Of a stretch of 64,000 bases of DNA, positions 35,601 to 45,732 are shown one piece after another. The notes under the pieces were generated by a model. The model was not told where the DNA came from. It saw nothing but the letters and a program-made list of their open reading frames with translations, and ran no database searches. This DNA comes from Branchiostoma lanceolatum (taxonomy: Eukaryota; Chordata; Leptocardii; Amphioxiformes; Branchiostomatidae): contig NC_089731.1 of NCBI RefSeq assembly GCF_035083965.1, positions 8,654,501-8,718,500 of the forward strand, read 5' to 3'. How positions within the stretch are numbered: position 1 is the first letter of the stretch; each line of letters starts with the position of its first letter. Position numbers and translations under genes: made by a program.

Positions 35601-38600
35601 ATGGCGCCATGGATTCTTCGATTTGCTGTCTTTTTACTCAGCTGTTTCTTGTGCCAACAAGGTAAGCTTCCCTATCATATATCAGCATTGATGTGTCCCT
35701 ATCCATCTTCGATTTGCCAGGCTCATAGTTGTAGATGTGTACATGTATAGATGTATATTAGGCGAATGAAAAAATAGTTCGTCTATTCTTGCGGTTGATT
35801 TTGGCTCCTGATGTTTTGAATGCGTAATATGTCCACGGCATGTAACAAACATCTAGCCGTATATTCATGTCTTCCTGAATTTATTTGGAAAAGCAACAAG
35901 TGAACTACTTATAATAGCGTATGTATATATGACTGTTTTGGCCATTTTAAGTAATCGTGCTATGAAGTTCAATGTCGCACAACCATTCGACAGTTTTCGA
36001 GCTTGTAAGCAAGTGTAATGTGTATTGTGAATATTTTCAACCATAATGAATTGAATACAATTCTGTGTCACTTAAACTGCGAAATTGAAAACCTTGAATA
36101 TTGCTTTGATTCAACCCCAAATGGTAAACTTGAATAATGACATTTTCCTGCCCCTCATACATGACGCACTCGGAGCATCGTGATATAAAGCAGACATTGT
36201 TGAGGGACATGACAATTTCTTGTCATTCTCAACTGCACAGAAATTGCGTGTTCGGAATGCCAATAACCCGCAATAACTTGTTTAAGTGTAACATTGTTAA
36301 ATTGCTATTCCATGATTGGAAACGTTTGCTGCTACGCTTATTGTTTAACCTATATGGATATTTTTTTTATAAAGAAGAAGAAAATACATTACTTTGTCCT
36401 CGAGGAAAACCGAAAAAAATCACTTATTGTAAGAATAGAAGTATTTTCCGGACAAGTATACGGCGGTTAACATATTTTCTGTACGAGCATTACCACTTTA
36501 GATGATTTTCAGATTCCTTGATATGTCTAGATCGGTTAAACCTAAAACTCTGATTATGAGGCCAATTCCGCTCACACGGTTCGAAGGAAAACAACCGAAA
36601 GATAACAAAATGCAAACGTACATCCAGCTAGGTCGGTCCATGTCACAGTTACATCTTCAGGCACATGGCTGCATGTCCCCGCTATAAACTGACCCCTTAA
36701 AGCAGCTGGTTGCTATAATTGGCTTAAAAGGCAAGATATCGTCCATAGATATGACGGTAAACTGGCTGTATATTAACTACATGTATCTCGTGGCGTTGTT
36801 GGTCATGCCGTCACTCATCAACACCGTTTTAACTACTCTCCAAGCAGAGGTTTGGGACGTCTTTTTAAGCGTTTTATGCGGACTTTTTATTTTGTCAGAT
36901 CTCCTTTTTGTCCGCTAGCCAAACCACGGACCAAAATCACAACAGCTACAAACTGACAAAACAGAAAGGCCGATGGAAACGTGCAAAAAGACGTCCGAAA
37001 CAGGACTGAGGCTAACCTCTGCTTGAAGAGTAGTGTTGCACGAGTTTGCTCCTACCTGACTTGGTTCTCCGATGAAAGTCTTTGGACACACAAGAAGCGA
37101 GTGGGACCATGGGTCGTCTCAAATTACCACCTCATTAAAATCATTGATAAACTTTGAACTGATCTTGATAAGTACGGGTCAGTATTTCCGATGGATGCAC
37201 ATCCATACCTTTTACATATTTATACTTCTAGTGCTGTAAACCATCTTGAATAGCAAGGTTGGAAGTTGTTTTTCCTCTAGAAAAAAACATTCGTATAAAA
37301 ATGCCCAGCGAGAATGCATGATGACAAGGCGATACTACAATAAAGCCCCCCTCTCACTGAACCCGCGGCACGCTGGCGGCGCCGCTGCGGCCGATCGAAT
37401 TGACAAAGCACTCAACGAATTTCATCAACAAAAATGACTTTTTTTTAGCTTTTTGTGTGTTTTGTTGTCTTTTTGGTCATACTTGTACGTTTTGAATGAT
37501 ATTCCCATTATAAAATCAAGGGTAACACACTTCCAAGTAGGACGCAGCGGCGACGCCGCCAGCATGCCGCGGGTCCAGTGAGAGGGGGGCTTTAGCCTAA
37601 TAAATCTAATTGTAACCGTCTTCTGGATTCGCTAACGCATTTCAGACAAAAAACGAGATTATATATAGGAGAATAGAGATTGAAAGAATAGGAGTCATAA
37701 TCCAGCGGAATATGATTTTCTGTCAAAACGCTTTTTTTATTGCATCTACATAGTATCATCTTAGCTCTAAGTGCTTCGTGGTCAGTCAATTCCCCTTTGT
37801 CCTATTTGATTACCCTCTTTGAAGTTGCCGTCTACAGTCGATTTCGGAGACTGATAAACTTGTCAATCTCTTAAATGGTTCATACGGTAGAACATGTCCC
37901 CTGGGTAATACCGTTGATTGCTTCCTTTGTCCGGTTCGATACAGCAGAAAGTCGAGCTAATTAAAAGCTAATGAACCAGGAAATATAGAATTTAAGGAAT
38001 GCATACTGTAAATAGTGTAATCCCTTTCCTCAGTCATTGTAAAAACATAAATAGGGGATGAAGGTATTTTGTGATAATTCTAGTGAATAATCTATAGCTA
38101 TCATTCATCAAGTTTACCCCTGAATGGCTATTTCAGATCGATAACTTACAGACTCGTGATAATAGCAGTTATTATTTGAGAAGAGCCCAAGACAATACAT
38201 TAAAAAGCTTATCATCCTGGCTTACCAGTGGAGATCAGAAAGTAATATCTAGCTATCAAATATTTATAAGAAAGTAGTCTTTTGGCAAGAACGTTGCTGC
38301 GTTTGCTTCTTGATACAAGTTGTGGATCGATACAGAACCCCAGTAGACGTGTACAGTTACACGAGGGTTACTGGGCCACTTATGTATCACGAGTAAATCT
38401 CGCTGATGTTGTTTGTAGTCAGCAAGAGTTAAGAGTGACAAATCATGGTTGCCATTGCTAATGCTTCCTATGGGGGTGCCTGTCTGAAAAACATCAAAAG
38501 AGTTTCCGAGGTCTTTCCGCAAGAGAACTTGCATACTTTATAAATGTATAAATTTTTGATTACGAACGTTGTTTTTAATTTCCCACCTGATTAGATATAC

Positions 38601-41600
38601 GATGCTTGGAAGCTCCAAAGGAAATAAAAGTTTCAAGTCGGTAGGTTTAGAGATCTAAAATCTAAATTGCTGCCATCCATCACTTGAGTGTTTTAAATAG
38701 CGTTCAATACCTAATACTTTATTCCGTGCCCCATAACCCATTAATAAGTTTTGGTAACCATATATTTGTCACTGTGAGTGTATAACACCTGTGACCAATG
38801 TAATTGTATTGTAAAACTGTCAACCGACATTTATGAAAACATGAATGGGTCAGTATTGAAAATGCATAGGTCAAAAATAAATTGCAGACATGACATGGGT
38901 CTTACAGCAGATAATATACATTCTGGTTGGTTTCTGTAAAAATCAAGATTATGTATTTCTGCAAAATAAGTGTTTTAAGCATTACAAATCGAGCAAAACA
39001 TAAATCTTTACGTATGGTCTATTACACCCAACACTGTCTAACATTGATTTTTCAAACAGACGGCCTTCTTTCGTCTACATATAGCTCCAATTCATCTTTG
39101 TGGCCTGATGAGAGGACTCTTTAACTCATATTTCTACGCTTTTTGCATCATTTTGTTTGATTTATTACATGACAGAAGCGCAGTGTCTAGACGAAGTGCT
39201 TCGCCTACGAACAAGCCTGTTGGGAAAGTACCAGAAGTCAATCCGTCCAGTTCGTGACTACAGGGACGGGATCACAGTACACCTCAACGTAGCACTCAGA
39301 CAGATCACGGACCTGGTGAGTTATCCTCAATTTCTTTACCTAAGTAAACGTTGTACGTCAGGGAATAGCTTGATCACGTTGATAATCACTTGAAAATGGG
39401 AAAAATATATCATAATTGGTTGTGATGTACGAATATCCAATTTTCAAGTTCTATTGATTATAGTTGACGTTTCGGTATCGACTTTGCGATATCATATATG
39501 TTACGTACCATCCGGAGGGCTTAACAATAAATCGGAACAAGGGGGGTACAGGTTTAGTCACGTGTGAGACCACGTTCTTGTCGCAGCGCTACCTAGCGGC
39601 GAGAAGTGGTACCAGTTATTCAGCGCCATGGTAGGGACACGCATGTCATGTAGCAGTTAGCCTATAAAAAGGTTGTGAAGTAAATAAGAAACTTGATCCT
39701 TGCATTCCAGATTTACATAATTACTGTTAGTTGATATATTGCCCTTTGACAACATGGGGAAGTTCTTATTTCAGTAGGGTATGTCCAAACCATTTGTAAA
39801 ATTGTACTTAAGTCTGTTTTACAATCAATACATTATTGGTTTGTAAATCTCTCATGTTGTAATGATCAAATGCTAACTTTTCTACAGGATGAGAAGAACC
39901 AAGTTCTGAGGACGTTCTGCTGGTTGAGAGTGGTGAGTTTGTACCTTTCCTTGTCACTCTTCGTTTCATGCTACAAAACCTTCTCATAAATTGTTCTAGG
40001 TGTCACACGTTTTACTAGGTTAACACATTACTAACTGACTTAAAGCCTGAAAATATGGACCGAAAAACATTCGGTTGACTGAAAGTTCGCATAAAATATA
40101 TGATGACTGATGATGAATTGAAGAGCCTGGAATACTGAAACGATATGCTTGATTAAGAAGACGCAATTGATGATCTTGCCCTATAATTCAAGACTCTTTA
40201 AATGTCAATACCCCTACAGTACTGGAAAGATGAGTATCTCGCGTGGAACGAAACAGAGTATGGAGGGATTTCTAGCATCATGTTTCCTAGCCGGGAAATC
40301 TGGATACCAGACATCTACCTGTACAACAAGTACGTATCCAAGATGTTTTAAATGTCTGTTAACGTACATCTTTTTCTATTAGCAGAATTGAGTTTACTGA
40401 CAGACCAAACTTTATTTTGCATATCTGTCATTGAAAAAGTAAAAAAAAACAAAAACACATTTGTGTATCGAAATTCAAGCACTAATTTTCCATTCTCGTC
40501 CTGAAAGTGAAGCTCTGTGACAAAATCTACAAGATTCATTTAGTGGCTTGTTATCACTGGAGTAGCTTTAGTGTGTACATACTGTTGATAATATATCAGT
40601 ATTATAGCTTCTAATTTATCCTTTATTTGACATATTGCACCACTGCAGTGTCGACGAGCAAAGCGACGGCGGCTTACAGCCTGGAACTAACGTGAAAGTG
40701 ACGTCAGGGGGAGATGTGTCATGGCTGACTCCCTCCTCGTTCACCAGTTCCTGTAAGATTGACATCGGACCGTTTCCGTACGACGATCAAAACTGTCTTC
40801 TTCACTTCGGATCTTGGACCCATACAGGTCAGAATAACTAAACTTCATACCATACCATTCCAGCCTATCAATGATTTCAGCGATTCCTTCCCAAAATAGA
40901 CTTGCTGAGGATGACGCCATAGTTCCTACGCTATGGGAGTATCGGAATCGCGGAAAACTACACGACACGCTAGTCTCGTTCTCGTAAATCTCGCGAGAGT
41001 TCATGGCGCGAGAGTAATGTCGGCAGTTATTCTAAAGATGGACATCATTGTAGAAATTGTGCCTTTGGTAACCAGGATCTTTAAAAACGCAACTTTGCTG
41101 AAGATCTCCTCTACAAATACGTGTCTCCACTTTTCAGGTATCCAGGTCGACCTGCAAAATGTGAGTGACGCGGCAGATTTGTCTGACTTCGCCGATAATG
41201 GAGAGTGGTGGCTGCTGGGTATGCCTGTCAGGAGGGAAGAAAAGTTCTACAGCTGCTGCCCTGAACCATATCCTAACTTAAAGGTAAAGCTATGATCATA
41301 GGTTTTTGTTCCTGAACAGAAATATGCTCCCTTTTTATGGGTCTCCTAGCGGCTTTCATTGGAACTGTAGCGGAAGATCCGGTTTTTGTTCTGAAAACCC
41401 TTCGGTCTAGATTTTTGAGTTGGAAAGAAGAGGTATAGGTTGGAGTCCCTTATGATAATAAGCAGCTTGTTTTGGAACAGCAGGGGCATTTTTGTTGAAA
41501 ACTTTGGGAGAGGACTGCTTAAAAGGGTGATTACATCTCTCTATATATATTGTCTTGGCACGTAGGTAGCTTTTTGATATGTTATTGCATTAATGCACTT

Positions 41601-42592
41601 TCCTGGAAAAGTTTACATGTAGGGATATAAAAATACGGCATTCTTCTTTGGCTTTGCAGTTTTCAATCAATCTTAGGCGACGCCCGATGTTCTACTTCTT
41701 CAACCTGGTGCTGCCGTGCCTGATTCTCTTGCTCATCAATCCGCTGGTGTTCTACCTTCCGCCTGACTCCGGTGAAAGGATGGGCTTCTGTATGACCATC
41801 CTGCTGGCCCTGGTCGTGTTCCTGCAGCTCGTGTCCGAGTCCTTGCCGAAGACTTCCGACAACATCCCACTCATAGGTCAGTAAAACATGAAGTGCAGAA
41901 ACATTTTTGAAGGTTGATGGCTGAAATTTTCCTTCATCGTCGTCAGCAAGTATCCCTTTTGTTTCACCCTCATAATTGGATATTCATCATTTCTTTCTTT
42001 ACCAATGACAGGGAAGTTCTTTGCCGGGACTATCTTCCTGCTTGGACTAACCGCTATGGCCAACATCATCATCCTACACCTGTACTACCGCCGGCCAGGG
42101 TCCAAGGCAGTACCCCCGGTCATCCGTAAGATCTTCCTCGTGTACCTCGCGAAAATCTTCTGCGTCACCAAGGCGTCGGACTGTGACGAAAAGGAGAAGG
42201 ACGAGAAGGACGGCCCGGAAGCCTTTAAGATATCGAACCCGTTCGTCGACGTGACTCAGATGTTCCCCTTCGGCGGCTCGGCACCGAACTCTCCCGAACC
42301 CGGCTCCCGAGACTACGGCACCTGGGACTGCTCCGGGCGGGTCCGAAGGAAGGAGCCTCCCCGAGTCACCTTCAACCTCGAGGCGATGCAGACGAACTCC
42401 TTGATCTACCTGAAGGAAATCCTACGATCGGTGAACGTCATCGTCAAGGACATCAAAGAGCAAAGAGCTGATGAGAATGTGGAGCTAGAGTGGAGGGATG
42501 TGGCGATGATTCTGGACCGCGTGGCTCTGTTCTTCGTCATCATGGCAACAGTCGGGCTCTCCATGGCGATTTTGTTGTTCAGCGGACTATAG
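35601..42592 (+). CDS. Nicotinic-type Cys-loop receptor subunit B (alpha-like, 492 aa)
   Basis: Eight exons join in phase: 35601-35661, 39176-39315, 39888-39932, 40220-40329, 40649-40827, 41138-41283, 41660-41876 and 42012-42592 (TAG). A signal peptide (MAPWILRFAVFLLSCFLC) precedes the ligand-binding domain. That domain has loop D (CWLRVYW), loop A (WIPDIYLYNN), a Cys-loop of 13 residues between Cys154 and Cys168, loop B (GSWTHTG) and vicinal Cys218-Cys219 (YSCCPEPYPN). M1-M3 follow, with PPDSGER before M2 (Glu at -1', Leu at 9', Glu at 20'), then a Lys/Glu- and Pro-rich intracellular loop encoded without an intron, and M4 near the end. It is a cation-channel subunit of the acetylcholine-receptor type. 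Exons 2-5 have the same lengths as in gene A (140, 45, 110, 179), proving tandem duplication. One intron position differs. Intron 1 is 3.5 kb and holds two foldback elements. Confidence 0.94.
36831..37036. mobile_element. Foldback element (MITE) in intron 1 of channel gene B
   Basis: The left arm runs from ctactctccaagcagaggtt through gggacgtctttttaagcgtt to attttgtcag. The right arm, read in reverse complement, gives ctactcttcaagcagaggtt, then ggacgtctttttgcacgttt and ctgttttgtcag. The arms are imperfect and about 60-75 bp long, with a short centre. There is no coding capacity. Confidence 0.65.
37341..37594. mobile_element. Non-autonomous DNA transposon (MITE) of about 254 bp
   Basis: It has near-perfect inverted ends: TAAAGCCCCCCTCTCACTGA on the left and its inverse (CAGTGAGAGGGGGGCTTTA) on the right, then GC-rich subterminal parts with ccgcggca on both sides. 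The AT-rich centre (ctcaacgaatttcatcaac, then tttgtgtgttttgttgtctt) matches the elements at 2.7 and 10.8 kb. The ends look better preserved than in those copies, so this one may be younger. It lies in intron 1 of channel gene B. Confidence 0.75.
39538..39610. repeat. Repeat fragment shared with 9.8 kb
   Basis: The string ggggggtacaggtttagtca and then gcagcgctacctagcgg resemble the fragment at 9808-9900. It lies in intron 2 of channel gene B. Confidence 0.5.
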
Positions 42593-43562
42593 GACTGTAT
42601 GCAAACTGAAAATCACGGCGTGTTCAAAAATAGAATTTGATGGCTTCAATATGCTTAATGCGTATAAACACTAAAGATAGCAAATTAAAGCCCAAATGTG
42701 GGTCTTCTATGAACAGTGGTTTGCCAGTCCTTTTTGCGTCCAAACTAGTTTATCAGATGCTAAGATCTGTTGGATCTGTGGGTAGAATCGAATCACCGAA
42801 TACAGACCAGAAACACGTAGAAACACCCTCGCGCAAAACAGTTTTGCGAACGCTGTTCACGTCTGGCCATATAAGAAATTTTTATAGAAATAAGGCAAGC
42901 TCATAATATCTACATTGTATAATTAAGAAGCCAAAATTACAAAAGCAAGAGTCAAAAGCTCAAGGTAATTTGGCAGAGTCGACCCAAGGCGTGCTGAATG
43001 ATTCTGCGTGAGAGACTATATATTTGACATAGGCACGTGTACATATCGCTTTTCCATGTGACTAGAAATTATGTTCTTTAGAACATGGTTACAGAAGGAT
43101 GGTGTGGTGAAAACAAATTGAATGTAACTTTGAATTTTTTCAGTATTTCTTTTATCTTTGTTGTGATTGTGTGGCAGTTATAGGATTATCTATCATTGAA
43201 TCGTGACATTGTCGTTCACTTAAGATTTCAACAATAACCGGTGCTAGAAGCATAAAGTATTAAAGCTTTCTACATGCAGAAACTACGCAAACGTAGGAAA
43301 ATCTCAGAACTACAAATATGGAGAAATAACAGACATGTTATACATTGCTTGTGTCTGAATTCGTGGCCACATGAAGCTATTTTGTAAGCTCTGTTGCAAT
43401 ATCTATATCCTACTACTGTACATTTGTATTTAACCATATTGCAGGCACCGGTCTTTCTATATCAGGTCTTTCCCCATTCAGAAATGCATAAAACATAACC
43501 GTGCTTGTGAACAATCCAAAGGAGATTCTTACGTATAAAAAACTTAAAATATTTCTTATGAT

Positions 43563-43568
43563 AATAAA
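43563..43568 (+). terminator. Polyadenylation signal AATAAA, channel gene B
   Basis: Canonical hexamer about 970 bases past the gene B stop codon. Its use is inferred. Confidence 0.35.
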
Positions 43569-43603
43569 AAGAAATACGTTGTAAAGCATGTGTATTATGA
43601 CTG

Positions 43604-43609
43604 TTTATT
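43604..43609 (-). terminator. Polyadenylation signal AATAAA, C-type lectin 1
   Basis: Canonical hexamer on the minus strand, about 50 bases beyond the lectin 1 stop codon, an ordinary spacing for a short 3' untranslated region. Confidence 0.55.
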
Positions 43610-43659
43610 GTGGTACATACACGTCATTAGTCGTATTGACTTTGTTTATGACTTCAGGT

Positions 43660-45149
43660 TTACTCTAGCGTGATCTTACACGTGAACGGTCTGAGCGCCC
43701 CACAGTCAAGGTCATTCCATTCACCTTCAGCTGTGGAAAAAAATACAAGTTGCTTGAATGATAGAAACAATATATGTCAGCAATGTAGAATCATAATAAA
43801 GAGGGAGAGGATGCTCATGATCAGCTGACAATCTTTGCTTTAGATTTTCCAGACAATTTATGTTATTTCTGTTGTCTTATGTTTGAAGTTCAAGAAATAA
43901 TTTACACCCCTATCAACAAGCATGTGGAACACTCCTTACCGCCCTTGTCCCAGAATTCCCCGCAGTCCTCCCCGTTGTAAGCCTCGTCCGGTTGTCCCGG
44001 AGCCCAGTTCACGTAGTTCTCATCAGTGCCGTCAGTCCAGGTAAACTCGCCGTCCTGAAGAGACACGGAGGTTCATTTGAATATGCTATTATCATGTATA
44101 CTTACTGTCTATCAAACACATGGAAAACGACTCTTTATACAATTTCTAACCGATTCTCCGACTCCGGCTTTTCGGGAAGGCATTGTTTTCCTATAACATT
44201 CTTCAATTCTTTCTTTGATAGAATGATTAATGATGTACATAACTTCTCATTATTCTGTCATCTTCACGGACAAAGATTGGTGTCTTATGATTATGCAAAA
44301 GTTAGAATCCATCAAACTTGCCCCTCAAAATGAAAAAAAAATTGATTGTAATTTGAAATGATCTTCTAAAAATGATACGTAAGTGCCTCTCTCTGTGCAC
44401 CCAAGATGGAAGTGTATATATAGCCCCACGTTGGATCAGACTTAGTTTAGATTTGAATAAAGTTATGATCTCTCCCGTATATCTGCGATAACCAGCAACA
44501 ATTACCGCATTGATGTCGTTGAAGCCTATCCAGGTCCTGACGTAGTGTGCCGTTAGTCCGTACACGAAGTTGTTTTCCTCGGGGCCGTGAATGGAGACGA
44601 TGTGCGAGGCGAACAGCGCACACATCCGCTCCGCCTGCCGCCATGTCAGCGCGTGGTCAAAGAACCGGTAACAGGCGCCCTCCCACGGGATCCAGTACAG
44701 CGGGCAGGAGGCCACCGCTCGGTTGGTCAGGGGCTGATAATGCGGTAAACCTTCGTAGGAACAAGCCAAGTTTAATGTTCTTCAGTTATGCTGTAATTAG
44801 GAAGAAAAATGCGACTGTTTTTTAATAATGATATTCTTAGCTTCTTAGTGATGATGAGTTTAGGGGGCAAATATGCCAACTATATGGAGGTACAGAGCTG
44901 CGGGCAAACCTTAATAATGTATCAGTAGATTTGGAGTAACAGCTTTTTTTGAGACAAACTTTAACTGCTGAAAATATGTACGGACGTTTTTTTAATTTTC
45001 AAATGGGGTAAATGATTTGCCAGCGGACGTCTCTGGACAAATTTACAACCACGCGCTTTTATTTAATGTGACTTCGTACCTTTATCTAGTGGTCCCCCAG
45101 TGCATCCACTCAGGAAAACTGCAAAAACTGCCACCGAAAATACTCCCAT
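43660..45149 (-). CDS. Secreted C-type lectin 1 (single CTLD, 166 aa)
   Basis: Four minus-strand exons join in phase: 45149-45080, 44750-44506, 44054-43940 and 43730-43660 (TAA). The first exon encodes a signal peptide (MGVFSVAVFAVFLSGCTGG). The rest is one C-type lectin-like domain. It opens CPLYWIPWEGACYRF at Cys39 and Cys50, with AERMCALFASHIVSI and WIGFND in the middle. It carries the carbohydrate-type motif QPD (126-128) in NWAPGQPD, then EDCGEF, WND (148-150) and the last CTLD cysteines. QPD with WND is the calcium-dependent galactose-type pattern, so galactose-like ligands are likely but not proven. The protein is secreted and has no membrane anchor. It is head to head with lectin 2, which has the same length and motif spacing. 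Confidence 0.94.
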
Positions 45150-45732
45150 ATTTTCCCGTCTTGTGTTGCATAAAGTGCAATGCAGTGTGCGCACAGACTC
45201 TACAATCTTCCTTTTCAATGTAAACTAAATATTGACGTAAAAGGTGGGGAAAATCACTATGTGTGATTGGCCACTTTTGGTACTGCGAAGGACCCTGTCG
45301 ACAAAGTGAGTCATAGGTCATGAGGATACTTTAGCAGATTAGATTTCAAGAGAAAAATTGTTAACATTTATATATCTCATAAAATCGACATAGACATCAA
45401 ATAAATGTGATGCATCATAAATGTGACATATCATTTTACCAGCAATGTCCAAAAATGAACACAACATCTGATACACCTCTGAGTCAATAGCTGTTCAATT
45501 ATATATTTCCGTTGCAAATATTCCGAAGGCCTTCGACTCTTCAAACAATGTTAATCTTTCTTCCTGTACCCACCTCCCACTGCGCATGAGAAACCTTCAG
45601 CTGAACAAGTACTGTGTGTATCTAGAGGTATTGATATGTCAATTATATAAGTTCGTCAATTGAGACATAGTTTTACGGTGGATCGCAGTCTTTTGATTCT
45701 AGCGACAGAGAGAAAGAAAACGACAAGCCACC
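45150..45732. promoter_or_regulatory. Divergent promoter region between the two C-type lectins
   Basis: The 583-bp gap lies between outward-facing start codons. A TATA-like tatataa at 45644-45650, about 85 bases before the lectin 2 ATG, is a good core promoter candidate. A weaker TATA-like atatttag is found about 80 bases before lectin 1 on the minus strand. Joint regulation is inferred from layout. Confidence 0.45.

Larger units (their letters stand above)
42593..43659. other. 3' region shared by channel gene B and C-type lectin 1
   Basis: The 1067-bp gap separates two stop codons facing each other. A plus-strand AATAAA at 43563-43568 would serve gene B and a minus-strand AATAAA at 43609-43604 would serve the lectin, so the two 3' ends nearly meet or overlap. 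No other gene is seen. Confidence 0.55.

Noticed and set aside
36137-36505. 122-codon open frame with ATG inside intron 1 of channel gene B
   Set aside because: The composition is uneven (Lys/Phe/Tyr-rich), there is no domain, splice context or codon bias, and its length is within chance for AT-rich intronic sequence.
44547-44825. Arg/Ala-rich plus-strand open frame over lectin 1 exon 2
   Set aside because: It is the antisense of a GC-rich lectin exon that has clear CTLD motifs on the minus strand.
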